Source: an uncultured Cyclobacteriaceae bacterium
GTDB lineage: Bacteria > Bacteroidota > Bacteroidia > Cytophagales > Cyclobacteriaceae
DNA: 64,000 nt
Direction of reading: 5' to 3'
NCBI GenBank assembly: GCA_943788235.1
Contig: CALSPM010000003.1
Coordinates: forward strand, 62,001 to 126,000
Position 1 is the stretch's first letter, and the number at the start of each line of letters is the position of its first letter. Shown piece after piece: positions 43,287 to 54,231 of this stretch. The notes beneath the pieces were generated by a model. It did no database searches. It had not been told where the DNA came from and worked only from the letters and a program-made list of their open reading frames with translations. The position numbers and the translations under genes were made by a program.

Positions 43287-45251
43287 ATGAACCCAATTAA
43301 GGTCTTACTTTTTTTAAGTATTTTTGGAATTAATCATCGAATTCAAGGGCAAAGTGATGCGACTACGGTACTGAAGTTTGATTCTGATAACCTTTCGCCA
43401 AATATTATCGTCAATCGATACGATTTTGAAAACATTAATAAAATTCCTCGATATTTTAAAAAATCTCAAATTTTACTACTTAATGAGCTCGAAAAAAAGA
43501 AAGATTATCATACCCAATACGACATTTTATCGAAGTACGTTAGGAATTTTGGTATCGAAAATTTTTATTCTGAAACTCGATTACTTTGGCGATTGGCAAA
43601 GCTGACTGAAATGTTTGGTGATTATGAAGATGCCAAGTCTCTCTATCGTTTGGTCTTGAGGCATCATCACGGTGGGATTAATACAGATGAAATAGAGTTG
43701 TATTACGATTCTTTAAACAACCAGGAAGTAGCACAGTTTGTGCCTATTGAATATTATTATGAGATGGTCGAACATCGAAAACTTATCGATACCCTGATGC
43801 CTCCAAAGGGTGTATTGCTCAATATGGGGGTTTCAGTGAATAGTAGGGGTGCTGATTACGGACCGGCACTCAGTCAAAATAATGGGGCTTTGCTTTTCAC
43901 CTCACAAAGAGAAGAGTTGAGTATGGAGATCAAAAAAAATATGAATGAGGATCTATACATCAGTTATGTGGATGCTTATGGTACGTGGTCTAAGGCTTAT
44001 GCTATGGAAGAGATTAATTCTAATTATAACGAAGGTTCGGCGTGTTTAAGTGCGGATGGGAATACGCTGTATTTTTCTCGATGTGACTGCCCGTCGTGCT
44101 ATGGTGATTGCGATCTCTTTAGTGCCATTTTGAAGGACAGCATATGGACAGACATAAAAAACCTAGGAATCAATGTAAATAGTTTAAGTTGGGATTCACA
44201 TCCCTCGTTATCCCAAACTGGAGATACCCTCTTTTTTGCATCAGATCGTTTGGGTGGTTTTGGTTTATCTGATATTTATTTTACCACGAAAAAAGATGGA
44301 TCTTGGACACAAAGCCAAAATATGGGGCCTATTATCAATACTAGAAATAATGAAGTGAGCCCGTTTTATCACCCACTGTTTGGGGTGCTTTACTTCTCAT
44401 CAAATGGACAGCTTTACAATTTTGGAGCATTTGATATTTATAAATCGTATAATATCATTGATAAATGGAGTGAACCTATCAATATAGGACCCTTGGTTAA
44501 TGGAACGGGGAGTGAGTTTTATTTTACCATTGATGCAAATTCTAAAGATTTATACTATGCAAGATCATCTTCTAAAGACTTGGATAAATTAGATTTATAT
44601 TCTTTCCCACTCCCTATGGGCGCTAGACCCGATGCGATAGCACAATTGAAGGGAAGTTTAACGGATGCTTTGAATGGAAAGCCTTTTGGAGGGATTGTGT
44701 CTGTAGTAGACATGGATCAAGGGGTAGAGGTAGCTCCTAAATATCTGAAAGAAGATGGAACTTTTGAGTTTAATTTAATTGATCAGAGAAATTATTTACT
44801 CGTGATTCAAGGCGATGATTTCTTCAGGATAGAGGAAGCATTTTACTTAGATGGGTACGTAGAATTGAATAAGACGACAGAGCCTATGAATGCCCGCATG
44901 AAATTTGAATCTGTAGAGTTCGATAATGGTAAAGCTGAAATTAAGCCTGAAATGTATGGAGATCTCAATAAAATAATTAATTTTTTATATGACAATATTG
45001 ACTTCAAGTTAAAGATTTCTGGGCATACAGATTCTCAAGGATCTAAAGCACTGAATTTACAATTGTCCAAAGATCGAGCGGAAAACATTCGAGATTATAT
45101 TGTGATTTTTGCAGGTATTCTGGAAAGTCGTGTCGAGTGGGAAGGATTGGGAAGTTCTGTGCCTTTGGTAGAAGAAAATACTGATGCAGATAAGAAAATT
45201 AATAGAAGGGTAGAGTTTCAAATCTACAGGGAAGGAGCGCTTGAAAAATAA
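43287..45251 (+). CDS. OmpA-family protein with TPR-like, PD40 propeller and carboxypeptidase-regulatory-like domains
   Basis: The 654-residue secreted protein has a signal peptide (ending near IQGQS), a helical TPR-like part (about 55-140), PD40/WD40-type propeller blades (about 190-440: DYGPALSQNNGALLFTS, EGSACLSADGNTLYFSR, SWDSHPSLSQTGDTLFFAS), a small CarboxypepD-reg-like domain (about 455-525) and a C-terminal OmpA peptidoglycan-binding domain (SGHTDSQGSKALNLQLSKDRA). This order matches PorE of the T9SS, but there is no lipobox cysteine and related OmpA proteins are common in Bacteroidota, so the T9SS role is only possible. Confidence 0.8.
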   Translation: MNPIKVLLFLSIFGINHRIQGQSDATTVLKFDSDNLSPNIIVNRYDFENINKIPRYFKKSQILLLNELEKKKDYHTQYDILSKYVRNFGIENFYSETRLLWRLAKLTEMFGDYEDAKSLYRLVLRHHHGGINTDEIELYYDSLNNQEVAQFVPIEYYYEMVEHRKLIDTLMPPKGVLLNMGVSVNSRGADYGPALSQNNGALLFTSQREELSMEIKKNMNEDLYISYVDAYGTWSKAYAMEEINSNYNEGSACLSADGNTLYFSRCDCPSCYGDCDLFSAILKDSIWTDIKNLGINVNSLSWDSHPSLSQTGDTLFFASDRLGGFGLSDIYFTTKKDGSWTQSQNMGPIINTRNNEVSPFYHPLFGVLYFSSNGQLYNFGAFDIYKSYNIIDKWSEPINIGPLVNGTGSEFYFTIDANSKDLYYARSSSKDLDKLDLYSFPLPMGARPDAIAQLKGSLTDALNGKPFGGIVSVVDMDQGVEVAPKYLKEDGTFEFNLIDQRNYLLVIQGDDFFRIEEAFYLDGYVELNKTTEPMNARMKFESVEFDNGKAEIKPEMYGDLNKIINFLYDNIDFKLKISGHTDSQGSKALNLQLSKDRAENIRDYIVIFAGILESRVEWEGLGSSVPLVEENTDADKKINRRVEFQIYREGALEK

Positions 45252-45281
45252 AAGGCTCAAGTTCGTAGTTAGCGAATGAGT

Positions 45282-46595
45282 TTAGAATAACTTGATGATG
45301 TCGTTGAGGATGGCATAGCTCATCAATGCCAAGAGCAATACCATGCCTACTTTTTGAGCATTTTCAAGAAAAGTATCAGAGGGCTTTTTTCCGGTAATTA
45401 TTTCCCAAGTTAAAAATACTACATGCCCACCATCTAGTGCAGGTATGGGTAAGAAATTCATAAATGCGAGTACCATGGAAAGCATTCCTGTAATACGCCA
45501 AAATCTTTGCCAATCCCAAGTACCGCCAAAAATTTTCGCAATGCCTATAGGACCAGAAAGAGATTTACTCGCGGAGACTTCCCCAGCAAATATTTTTTTA
45601 AAGCCTTTGATGTTATCCCAAACAATACTGAAAGCCAGTTCAGTCCCTGGTAGTATAGATTCTGCAAAAGTATATTCAATGGTGGAAATTTCATTCAATC
45701 GATTGGCTTGAAAGCCAATTTTACCTTCTTCATTGACCTCAATAGTTAAAGTTTTTTGGACATTAACTCGGTTGATTAATAAAGTGATTTGGGTCGCGGC
45801 CAAGGTATCCATACTTGCTTGGAGTTGATCGTAAAACTTAATTTCAGCACCATTTAATGCGATAATTTTATCGCCTACTTGCAGTCCACCAAGATCTGCA
45901 GGGCTGCCTTCGATGACCGCACCAATATCAAAAATTAATCTATAAAAAATAAATTTTTGGGCATTGTTCTCTTCTGCAAAATCATCAACAAAATCATTGG
46001 GTATGGGTATAGTTAGTCTTTTTCCATCACGGTCTACCGTAAAGTATCCATCACTACTGAGGAGGACGGCTGGGCTGGCCAAGTCTCCAAAGCGTTCATA
46101 ATCTTCGCCATTAATATCAAGGATTCTGTCTCCCGTCTTAAGTCCTATGGACTTACCCAGTTCATAAGCTACGATCCCGTATTTATTTAATTCTTGTTTG
46201 GATAGATAGGTGTCCCCTTGGGTATATTTAAAACCTATAAATATAATGACACCTAGGATTACATTGACGATGATTCCACCCATCATCACGATCAGTCTTT
46301 GCCAGGCGGGTTTGGATCTAAATTCATGTGGCTGAGGTGCGGCGCGCATCGCAGTTACGTTTAACGATTCATCGATCGTACCAGAGATTTTAACAAATCC
46401 TCCTAAGGGAATCATACCGAAAGAATATTCAGTATCTCCGAATTTTTTACCCCAAATTTTTGGGGGAAATCCAATAGAAAATTGCTCTACCCGCATGCCA
46501 AATGCCTTAGCTGCGAGTAAATGTCCTAATTCATGTAACCCTACTAAAATGGACAAACCGAGAATCAGCTGTCCTACCATGATGAATACTTCCAT
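45282..46595 (-). CDS. rseP: Intramembrane metalloprotease RseP (site-2 protease)
   Basis: The 437-residue membrane protein has the zinc motif HELGH at 21-25, a central PDZ domain (GSPADLGGLQVGDKIIALNG) and the second active-site motif NFLPIPALDGG near the C-terminus. A further divergent PDZ-like half lies before the central one. RseP cleaves regulated membrane substrates such as anti-sigma factors. Its start overlaps the stop of dxr by one base, so both are co-translated, an arrangement common in bacteria. Confidence 0.95.
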   Translation of the reverse strand: MEVFIMVGQLILGLSILVGLHELGHLLAAKAFGMRVEQFSIGFPPKIWGKKFGDTEYSFGMIPLGGFVKISGTIDESLNVTAMRAAPQPHEFRSKPAWQRLIVMMGGIIVNVILGVIIFIGFKYTQGDTYLSKQELNKYGIVAYELGKSIGLKTGDRILDINGEDYERFGDLASPAVLLSSDGYFTVDRDGKRLTIPIPNDFVDDFAEENNAQKFIFYRLIFDIGAVIEGSPADLGGLQVGDKIIALNGAEIKFYDQLQASMDTLAATQITLLINRVNVQKTLTIEVNEEGKIGFQANRLNEISTIEYTFAESILPGTELAFSIVWDNIKGFKKIFAGEVSASKSLSGPIGIAKIFGGTWDWQRFWRITGMLSMVLAFMNFLPIPALDGGHVVFLTWEIITGKKPSDTFLENAQKVGMVLLLALMSYAILNDIIKLF

Positions 46596-47743
46596 TAATG
46601 AATCAATTCGTTTGCTTTAGTTCTTGTTTCTTTGTCGGTATTGATTAAATCTTCCAAATTTGGAGCACGAAGATAAGACACTTTTTCGAGGCAGTTTTCA
46701 ATAACTTCGGATATCTGTAAAAATTTTATGCGGTCATTTAAAAATGCTTCGACGGCAATCTCATTGGCTGCATTGAGAATACAGGGATGGTTTCCCCCAG
46801 AAGAACAGACGTCATAAGCCAATTGAAGGTTTCTGAAAAGTTTAATATTGGGAGGTTCAAAAGTCAGGTTTGAGTAATCTGTAAAATTAAATCTTGGGAA
46901 ATCTGACGGGATTCTTTTAGGATAAGCTAGTGCGTATTGTATGGGGAGTTTCATGTCAGGAAGTCCCATTTGGGCTTTCATAGAACCATCTTCAAATTGG
47001 ACCAAGGAATGTACTATAGATTGAGGATGAACAATAACCTCTATTTGTTCGGTACGTAACCCAAAGAGCCATTTGGCTTCAATGACCTCAAGCCCTTTGT
47101 TCATTAATGTAGCTGAATCGATGGTGATTTTAGCGCCCATGACCCAATTGGGATGTTTAAGGGCTTGTTCCTTTTTTATGTTTTGGAGAAAGGCTGCATC
47201 CTTACCTCGGAAAGGGCCGCCAGAGGCTGTTAAAATAATTTTTTCAAGTGGATTTTGATGTTCACCTACTAAACATTGAAAAATAGCTGAATGTTCAGAA
47301 TCAACAGGAAAAATGGGAACGCCGGACGCTTCAGCCAGTTTCATGATGATTTCCCCAGCAACGACAAGTGTTTCCTTGTTCGCCAAAGCAATAGACTTTT
47401 TAGCCTCGATTGCTTTTATTGTAGGCATCAATCCCGCATAACCTACCAACGCAGTAAGGACCATGTCAATGGTACTCATTTGAACGGCATTATTGACTGC
47501 TGCTATTCCTGCGTATACTTTGATGTGTAAGGGATCTAAGGCATCAAATACCTCTTTGTAAATAGATTCGTCCGTTACAATGACGACGTTGGGGTTAAAT
47601 TTTTTGGCCTGTGCCACAATCAAAGTGGAATTTTTATGACAGGTGAGTAATTCTATCTGAAACAGTTGAGGATGAGCTTCTATCACTTCAAGAGCCTGTG
47701 TCCCGATGGATCCGGTAGATCCGAGAATAGCTATATTTTTCAA
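46595..47743 (-). CDS. dxr: 1-deoxy-D-xylulose 5-phosphate reductoisomerase Dxr
   Basis: The 382-residue enzyme has the NADPH loop LGSTGSIG at 7-14, the LANKETLVVAGE and PVDSEHSAIFQ metal and substrate motifs, and SGGPFRG. It makes 2-C-methylerythritol 4-phosphate, the first committed step of the MEP isoprenoid pathway. Start is TTG at 47743. It sits in a GH3-dxr-rseP minus-strand series with 7 bases to the GH3 gene. Idi at 14465 acts later in the same pathway. Confidence 0.96.
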   Translation of the reverse strand: MKNIAILGSTGSIGTQALEVIEAHPQLFQIELLTCHKNSTLIVAQAKKFNPNVVIVTDESIYKEVFDALDPLHIKVYAGIAAVNNAVQMSTIDMVLTALVGYAGLMPTIKAIEAKKSIALANKETLVVAGEIIMKLAEASGVPIFPVDSEHSAIFQCLVGEHQNPLEKIILTASGGPFRGKDAAFLQNIKKEQALKHPNWVMGAKITIDSATLMNKGLEVIEAKWLFGLRTEQIEVIVHPQSIVHSLVQFEDGSMKAQMGLPDMKLPIQYALAYPKRIPSDFPRFNFTDYSNLTFEPPNIKLFRNLQLAYDVCSSGGNHPCILNAANEIAVEAFLNDRIKFLQISEVIENCLEKVSYLRAPNLEDLINTDKETRTKANELIH

Positions 47744-47750
47744 ATTACTT

Positions 47751-49250
47751 TTATTTTTCTTTAAATGGATGGAGTGCCTCGACTATTTTTCTGTTGTTGC
47801 TTAATCTAGGCACTTTATTTTGCCCGCCCAATTTCCCAATGGATTTCATATATTTTATAAAGGCATCACCTTTGAGTGGGACCACTTGTAAGGGATCCAA
47901 TACCGCACCCTTTACCAAATCATCATAATAGCTATTGAACTGTTGCATGTTCAAATTTAACTCTTTTTTGAAAGCGGATACATCATGGGGCCTTTGGGCA
48001 AAAGCGATATACCATTCGTGAAGTGGAAGTCCAGAGGTGGGCGTCACTTGGGGGGCGACCGTATATTCAATGAGTTCCGTCTCAGGAAATTTCTGACAAG
48101 TAAGGGTCATGGCTTTCTCCACTTCTTCTCCTATGACATGTTCTCCAAATGCAGAGATGAAATGCTTAATTCGACCAGTCACAATAATGCGATGAGGATA
48201 AGTACTTAGAAATTTCACAGTATCTCCTATAGCGTAACCCCAAAGGCCTGCATTACTGTTTAAGACCACAGCATAATTGACCCCAATTTCAACTTCTTCA
48301 AGGGTAAGTCTTTTGCGTGATTCATTAAAAAAATCGGAGGCAGCAACAAATTCAAAAAAAATGCCACTGTTAGAAAGCAAAAGGAGACCTTTTGAAGCTT
48401 GGCTGTCTTGATAAGCAATAAATCCTTCAGATGCAGGATAGGTTTCTATACTGTCGATAGTTTTTCCAATGGTTTCATATAATTTTTTTTGATAGGGGTC
48501 AAAACTTACCCCTCCGTATACAAAAAGAGAAAAATTAGGAAAAACATCTTTGATAGATTTACCTTTCCGGCTTACTAATTTGTCAAAATACATTTGAACC
48601 CAAGGAGGAATACCAGAAATTAATGACAAATCTTTATTTTCAGTTTCGAGAACGATTTGGTCTACTTTCTGCTCCCAGTCTTCCAAACAATTGGTTGGGT
48701 AGCTTGGCAGCTGATTGGATTTAAGGTAAGTTGGGATTAAATGATTAACGATCCCAGACAACCTCCCTGTTGGAATACCTGAGGTATAGGTTAAGGTGGG
48801 ACTTCCTGAAAGGAAGATCAGTTTTTTATCCAGAAAAGTACTCTTACCTGTTTCATTCACATAGGATAACAAAGCATTTCGAGCACTGTTGATGTGGTTG
48901 GGAATGGAATCTTTTGTGATGGGTATGTATTTGACTCCGCTGGTTGTCCCAGAGGTTTTGGCTAAATAGGCAGGCTGTCCAGGCCAAAGAACATCTTTTT
49001 TGCCTTTAAGAATTTCATTGATATAGGGCTTTAATCCTTCATAGTCTCGAATCGGTACCCGTTGAGTAAAGTCCGTATGATTTCGAATTTCATTAAATTG
49101 ATGGTCTCTTCCAAATTGGGTTTTTGAACCTGATTTTATCAGTTTTCTAAACAAGTTGGATTGAAACTTACCGGGATTGAGCGCCCATTTTTTTTGGTCG
49201 TAAACTATCCATTTGGCTATTGGCTTACTTAAGATAGATCGAATCCCCAT
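47751..49250 (-). CDS. GH3 auxin-responsive promoter-family protein
   Basis: The 499-residue protein matches the GH3 family of acyl-adenylate-forming enzymes: the ATP-binding motif AKTSGTTSGVKYIPIT is near the N-terminus (about 110), YPASEGFIA and GYAIGDTVKFLSTYPHRIIVTGRIKHFIS mark the adenylation core and C-terminal hinge. Plant members join amino acids to hormones. Bacteroidota homologues are common, and their substrates are not known, so only adenylation or conjugation chemistry can be inferred. It lies upstream of dxr. Confidence 0.92.
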   Translation of the reverse strand: MGIRSILSKPIAKWIVYDQKKWALNPGKFQSNLFRKLIKSGSKTQFGRDHQFNEIRNHTDFTQRVPIRDYEGLKPYINEILKGKKDVLWPGQPAYLAKTSGTTSGVKYIPITKDSIPNHINSARNALLSYVNETGKSTFLDKKLIFLSGSPTLTYTSGIPTGRLSGIVNHLIPTYLKSNQLPSYPTNCLEDWEQKVDQIVLETENKDLSLISGIPPWVQMYFDKLVSRKGKSIKDVFPNFSLFVYGGVSFDPYQKKLYETIGKTIDSIETYPASEGFIAYQDSQASKGLLLLSNSGIFFEFVAASDFFNESRKRLTLEEVEIGVNYAVVLNSNAGLWGYAIGDTVKFLSTYPHRIIVTGRIKHFISAFGEHVIGEEVEKAMTLTCQKFPETELIEYTVAPQVTPTSGLPLHEWYIAFAQRPHDVSAFKKELNLNMQQFNSYYDDLVKGAVLDPLQVVPLKGDAFIKYMKSIGKLGGQNKVPRLSNNRKIVEALHPFKEK

Positions 49251-49488
49251 GTTCGTGAAAATAAATCATTAATGATTTCAAATGCTTTCATTATTTCACA
49301 AAATTACTATGGTTAAGTTTTGATTGACAGATTATTGAAAAATCATTTTGATTAAAAACTTATTTCAGTAATTTTTATAGGATGAGCGAGTGGATTTTTT
49401 TGGTGGATATTTTGTTTTGGAAGATACATTGAAATTTACTGGCGGAGGGTAAAAGGGAAAATAAAATTCGCCTTTTACTTGAGGTAAA

Positions 49489-50889
49489 TTAAATGGCTTT
49501 TAATTTTATTTTTTTCTTCAACTCTTCTATTGAGTATTTGAATTTGGAATTGGTGTCAATCATATCGCTTACGGACTGTAAGGCATAGATCACCGTACTG
49601 TGATCTCGACCCCCAAAGTGATAACCGATGGATTTTAATGAATGGTTTGTATAGTCTTTGGCAAAATGCATGGCTACTTGTCTTGCAATGACCACTTCTT
49701 TTTTTCGCGTTTTTGCCTTCATGTCATCGATAGAAATATTAAAATATTCACCTACCGTTTTTTGAATGTAATCAACCCCTACTTCTGAGTCAATATGAGA
49801 GACTATATTTTTAAGAATCGTTTTGGCAAGTTCTAAATCTACCTCGACATTGGTGAGAGAAGCATGGGCAATCATGGAGATAATTACGCCTTCCAATTCT
49901 CGAATATTGGTATTGACACTATACGCCAGATATTCAATAACTGAGTCGGATATAAGAATGCCATCTGCCTGCAATTTCTTTCTAATGATTGCTATGCGCA
50001 TTTCGAAATCAGGTTGTTGAATATCTGCAGTTAAGCCCCATTTGAATCTCGAAACCAATCGCTCTTGGAGACCACTTAAATCTTTTGGAGGCCGATCCGA
50101 AGTCATGATGATTTGCTTTCCAGATTGATGCAAGTGATTGAATATATGGAAAAATATTTCTTGAGTTTTTTCTTTATCTTTCAAAAACTGAACATCATCC
50201 AACATGAGTACATCCACATTCCTGTAATAAGCAATAAACTCCTGAAGACTGTTACTTTTCAGCGCATCTATGAATTGATTGGTGAATTTTTCAGAAGCCA
50301 CATAGAAAACATATTTTTCGGGATGATTGCGTTTGATTTCGTTACCAATAGCCTGAATTAAATGGGTTTTACCCAGTCCAACGCCCCCATAAACCATAAA
50401 TGGGTTGAATGAGGTAATTCCTGGTTTATTGGCCACGGCAAATCCTGCAGATCTTGCCAATCGGTTACAATCACCTTCGATATAATTATCAAATTGATAA
50501 TTGGGATTTAGGTTAGAATCAGTGGCCAGTTCTTGCATGAACTGAGGATTTTTATATTTATCATATCCATTGACGCGTGATTTATTAAACCCACTTTTGT
50601 TGCCACCTACATTGACCATATAGGGTTGGTTCGAGGCACTACCATTATCCATGACCACTGAATACTCTAATTTCCCGTTTTGACCAATGACTTTTTGAAT
50701 GGCCTGCTGCAGAATATGTACGTAATTTTCTTCGAGCCACTCATAAAAAAATTGACTGGGCACCTGAATGGTCAATACGGCGTCTTCTAGTTTTACTGGA
50801 ACAATGGGCATAAACCATGTATTAAAACTTTGTTCCGGTATTTGCTCTTTAATCATTAAAAGGCAGTTACTCCATTTTTCTACGTGCAT
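49489..50889 (-). CDS. dnaA: Chromosomal replication initiator DnaA
   Basis: The 466-residue protein has domain I (FNTWFMPIVPVKLED), a variable linker, the AAA+ domain III (GGVGLGKTHLIQAI, VLMLDDVQFLKDKE, SRFKWGL) and the domain IV DNA-binding signature GGRDHSTVIYAL. It binds DnaA boxes and opens the origin. The flanking AT-rich spacers (49251-49488 and 50890-51139) contain no clear TTATCCACA boxes that I can see, so the origin is probably elsewhere. Confidence 0.98.
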   Translation of the reverse strand: MHVEKWSNCLLMIKEQIPEQSFNTWFMPIVPVKLEDAVLTIQVPSQFFYEWLEENYVHILQQAIQKVIGQNGKLEYSVVMDNGSASNQPYMVNVGGNKSGFNKSRVNGYDKYKNPQFMQELATDSNLNPNYQFDNYIEGDCNRLARSAGFAVANKPGITSFNPFMVYGGVGLGKTHLIQAIGNEIKRNHPEKYVFYVASEKFTNQFIDALKSNSLQEFIAYYRNVDVLMLDDVQFLKDKEKTQEIFFHIFNHLHQSGKQIIMTSDRPPKDLSGLQERLVSRFKWGLTADIQQPDFEMRIAIIRKKLQADGILISDSVIEYLAYSVNTNIRELEGVIISMIAHASLTNVEVDLELAKTILKNIVSHIDSEVGVDYIQKTVGEYFNISIDDMKAKTRKKEVVIARQVAMHFAKDYTNHSLKSIGYHFGGRDHSTVIYALQSVSDMIDTNSKFKYSIEELKKKIKLKAI

Positions 50890-51139
50890 GTAGGTATGAT
50901 TTTAGAGGAGACCATTGTTCTTTTTTTGGCTTATTATTTGTTAAGAGCTATCAAATTTGGGGTAAAAAAGTTAAAGAAAAAAGTGAAATATGATTTGAAT
51001 TAAAATAAATTAAGAGAGTTCTTTTTTACTTTCTTAATTTACTATTTTTTTAATGAATTTTAATCGTTAGGAGTAAAAATTACTATAAATAAATTGATAG
51101 GTTCGATTAATACATCTTGATCAATTAGTTTTGATTATC

Positions 51140-54100
51140 ATGAAGAAAGGTCAAGCAACATTCAGCGAATTTTCAAAATCGACCTTCAAAAATTGGGCTA
51201 AAGAAGTTAAGCAAAAAAGTTTCGATTTAGAATTTGAAAAAGAATTAAAATGGCGAGAGCCATGGGGGATTAAGTTAGATCCTTTTTTTGATGATTCCAA
51301 TACCAAAGCGGCGACTTACATCACACATTTTTTTTCAAGCCATCCTTATCCTCAATGGAAATTACTTCACAAAATCGAAGTAAAAGACGACCAAATGGCC
51401 AATAGTGAAGCGCTCGAAGCACTTAATAATGGTTGTGAAGGTATTATTTTTGATGTACTGCACCATGCTCCTAATCCAGACATTTTGTATGATCAAATTA
51501 AGGCTGCGCACTGCAGTATTTTTTTCACCGGATCAAGGACGAAAGATTTAGATGATTTTTTTAGTTATTTCCGCTCTTTGGAAGCCATTGCATTTGAAGG
51601 AGGTGCAGATCACTGGGTGTCGGGATATGCTCAATTCAGTTATACCATTGACGCAACTCATTACCGAACCCTCAAAGAATGGTCAAGCCTTGTTTTACAA
51701 ATTATTGATTGCTTAAAAAGCAAAGATCAATCCGTCACGGTGCACTTAGATCATGGTTCTCATTTTTATCATGACCTCACTCGGGTTCGTAGTTTGCGAT
51801 TTATGGTGTCCGCACTTTGCAGAGCTGAGAAAATCCCTTTTTCAACAGATAGATTTCACATACACTCCTCACCAAGAAAACGAAAAGGATTGGTTGAAGG
51901 CCTCATTTCAAATAGTGCGACAGGGCTATCGTTAACCCTAGGGGCTGTAAATTATTTATCATTTGAGTTAGATGCTGAGAATAGTGCTGATGGACAGCGC
52001 TGGTCCCGTAATGTGGGTAATTTACTCCGTGAGGAGGCTCAATTAACTTTTGAGCAAGATCCTATAGCTGGATCCCATTTTTTAGATTTTTATTGCCATC
52101 AGCAATGCCTTGCATTGTGGGGGTTGATGCAATCAAAATTTGGGGACCTAACTTATGCGGATCTGATCGGTGAATATTATCACCATCGAACTTCGTATAA
52201 GCTGGAAGGTTTTGTTCCAGGTAAACCTCCCTTTTTGAGAGGTCCTTACCTTACGATGTATATCCAAAGGCCTTGGACGATTAGACAATATGCCGGCTTC
52301 TCCACAGCGAAATCCTCTAATACATTTTATCGAAATAATCTAAAATCAGGGCAAAAAGGGCTTTCGGTAGCTTTTGACTTGGCTACTCATAGGGGCTATG
52401 ACAGTGATCATCCTAGTGTGATGGGAGATGTGGGAAAGGCAGGGGTTGCCATCGATTCAGTGGAGGACATGAAACTCCTTTTTGATCAAATTCCACTGGA
52501 TCAAATGTCTGTTTCCATGACGATGAACGGAGCGGTAATTCCCATCATGGCTTTTTTTATTGTGGCTGCAGAAGAGCAAGGGGTAAGGCCAAGTCAATTG
52601 ACGGGGACCATTCAAAATGACATTTTGAAAGAATTCATGGTGCGAAACACCTATATCTATCCATCCAAGCCTTCGATGAGAATTATTGGAGACATTTTTG
52701 AATTCTGCGATGCTCACATGCCCAAATTTAATTCTATAAGTGTCAGTGGCTATCATATGCATGAAGCGGGTGCCTCAGCGGAATTAGAATTGGCATTTAC
52801 GTTGGCTGATGGATTGGAATACGTCAGAAAGGGGATTGAAGTAGGTATTCCTATAGATCAATTGGCACTTCGTATTTCATTTTTTTGGGGCATTGGGATG
52901 AACTTCATGACTGAAATCGCAAAAATGAGGGCAGCTAGGCTGTTGTGGGCCAAGCTTATAAAGTCTTTCGATGCCCAAAATCCTAAGAGTATGGCTTTGC
53001 GCGCACATTCCCAAACTTCAGGATACAGTTTGACGGCACAGGATCCCTATAATAATGTGGGGAGGACCTGCATGGAAGCATTAGCAGCCATTTTTGGACA
53101 CACTCAGTCATTGCATACCAATTCACTCGATGAGGCCCTCGCGTTACCTACAGAATATTCGGCAGCTATAGCGCGTGAGACTCAAATATATCTTCAAAAA
53201 GAAACGGGTATTTCTCAGGTAATAGATCCCTTTGGTGGCTCCTTTTATCTTGAAAAACAGACCGAAGATCTGATCGATAAGGCGTGGAAAATTATCCAAG
53301 AAATAGAAGCTATGGGGGGCATGATTGTAGCCATTGAGCGGGGATATCCAAAAATGAAAATCGAGGAGGCAGCCGCAACGACCCAAGCTCACATTGATAC
53401 GGGAGTAGCGTCTATTGTGGGGGTCAATAAATACACTACCGATCAGAAAGATGATTTTGATTTACTTGAGGTTGATAACCAAGAGGTACGTGAGCAGCAA
53501 ATGGCAAGTATCAATGCCCTTAAGACACGGCGTGATGATCATAAAATTAATCAAGCATTAAAGAAATTAAGAGAAGCAGCCGCTTCGGGCAAGGGCAATT
53601 TACTTGTATTGGCCATTGAGGCCGCCCGCATGAGAGCGACGCTTGGAGAAATAACCTTAGCCATGGAAAAAGAATTTGGAAGACACAAAGGATCACATCA
53701 AAGGATTTCAGGAATTTATGTAAAATCGGCCATTCAAGATCGCTTTTTTAAAAAGGCCTTAGCACTCTCAAGTACCTTTGCCGCCAAGGATGGTCGCAGA
53801 CCTCGTATTTTAATTGCCAAAATGGGTCAAGATGGTCACGATAGAGGAGCTAAAATTATTGCCACGAGTTTTGCTGATTTGGGATTTGATGTAGATATAG
53901 GTCCTTTGTTTCAAACTCCGAAAGAGACGGCCATGCAGGCGGCCGAAAATGATGTACATTTTGTAGGTGCCTCGTCATTGGCTGGAGGTCATTATACTTT
54001 AATCCCAAAACTGATCAAGGAATTAGCGCTACTCAACAGAGAAGATATTTGCGTGATTGTAGGTGGCGTGATCCCGAAGCAGGATCATGATTTTTTATTT

Positions 54101-54196
54101 TCGGCTGGTGTCATTGCGATATTTGGTCCCGGGACTGTAATCTCAAAGGCGGCGATAGAAATTTTAGAGAAATATAGGACCGGTAAGGGGCATTAA
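51140..54196 (+). CDS. mutB: Fused methylmalonyl-CoA mutase (MutA-like N-terminus plus complete MutB)
   Basis: The 1,018-residue product joins a MutA-like small-subunit segment of about 350 residues to a complete B12-dependent large subunit. The MutA part ([43 protein letters not shown]) is shorter than the usual 450-620 residue MutA. MutB begins near residue 355 with [25 protein letters not shown] and ends with the cobalamin-binding domain DGHDRG (898-903), where His900 is the cobalt ligand. It interconverts methylmalonyl-CoA and succinyl-CoA. ATG at 51140 is preferred to a TTG three codons upstream; TAGTTTTG at 51126-51133 fits a -7 element and would give a nearly leaderless mRNA. MeaB and B12 uptake genes are in the same window. 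Confidence 0.93.
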   Translation: MKKGQATFSEFSKSTFKNWAKEVKQKSFDLEFEKELKWREPWGIKLDPFFDDSNTKAATYITHFFSSHPYPQWKLLHKIEVKDDQMANSEALEALNNGCEGIIFDVLHHAPNPDILYDQIKAAHCSIFFTGSRTKDLDDFFSYFRSLEAIAFEGGADHWVSGYAQFSYTIDATHYRTLKEWSSLVLQIIDCLKSKDQSVTVHLDHGSHFYHDLTRVRSLRFMVSALCRAEKIPFSTDRFHIHSSPRKRKGLVEGLISNSATGLSLTLGAVNYLSFELDAENSADGQRWSRNVGNLLREEAQLTFEQDPIAGSHFLDFYCHQQCLALWGLMQSKFGDLTYADLIGEYYHHRTSYKLEGFVPGKPPFLRGPYLTMYIQRPWTIRQYAGFSTAKSSNTFYRNNLKSGQKGLSVAFDLATHRGYDSDHPSVMGDVGKAGVAIDSVEDMKLLFDQIPLDQMSVSMTMNGAVIPIMAFFIVAAEEQGVRPSQLTGTIQNDILKEFMVRNTYIYPSKPSMRIIGDIFEFCDAHMPKFNSISVSGYHMHEAGASAELELAFTLADGLEYVRKGIEVGIPIDQLALRISFFWGIGMNFMTEIAKMRAARLLWAKLIKSFDAQNPKSMALRAHSQTSGYSLTAQDPYNNVGRTCMEALAAIFGHTQSLHTNSLDEALALPTEYSAAIARETQIYLQKETGISQVIDPFGGSFYLEKQTEDLIDKAWKIIQEIEAMGGMIVAIERGYPKMKIEEAAATTQAHIDTGVASIVGVNKYTTDQKDDFDLLEVDNQEVREQQMASINALKTRRDDHKINQALKKLREAAASGKGNLLVLAIEAARMRATLGEITLAMEKEFGRHKGSHQRISGIYVKSAIQDRFFKKALALSSTFAAKDGRRPRILIAKMGQDGHDRGAKIIATSFADLGFDVDIGPLFQTPKETAMQAAENDVHFVGASSLAGGHYTLIPKLIKELALLNREDICVIVGGVIPKQDHDFLFSAGVIAIFGPGTVISKAAIEILEKYRTGKGH

Positions 54197-54231
54197 AATT
54201 TTACATAGAATTTTAAAACCTTTAATGGGTG

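Noticed and set aside
51007-51040. Inverted repeat AAATTAAGA...TCTTAATTT
   Set aside because: Pure AT stem with a 16-base loop in an AT-rich spacer; expected by chance and without a terminator-like T run.
51126-51133. TAGTTTTG as promoter of the mutase gene
   Set aside because: It fits TAnnTTTG but no TTG -33 element stands at a normal distance, so it is only mentioned in the mutase entry.
50890-51139. Possible replication origin next to dnaA
   Set aside because: AT-rich, but no repeated TTATCCACA-type boxes or unwinding element is visible here or at 49251-49488; many Bacteroidota have oriC away from dnaA.
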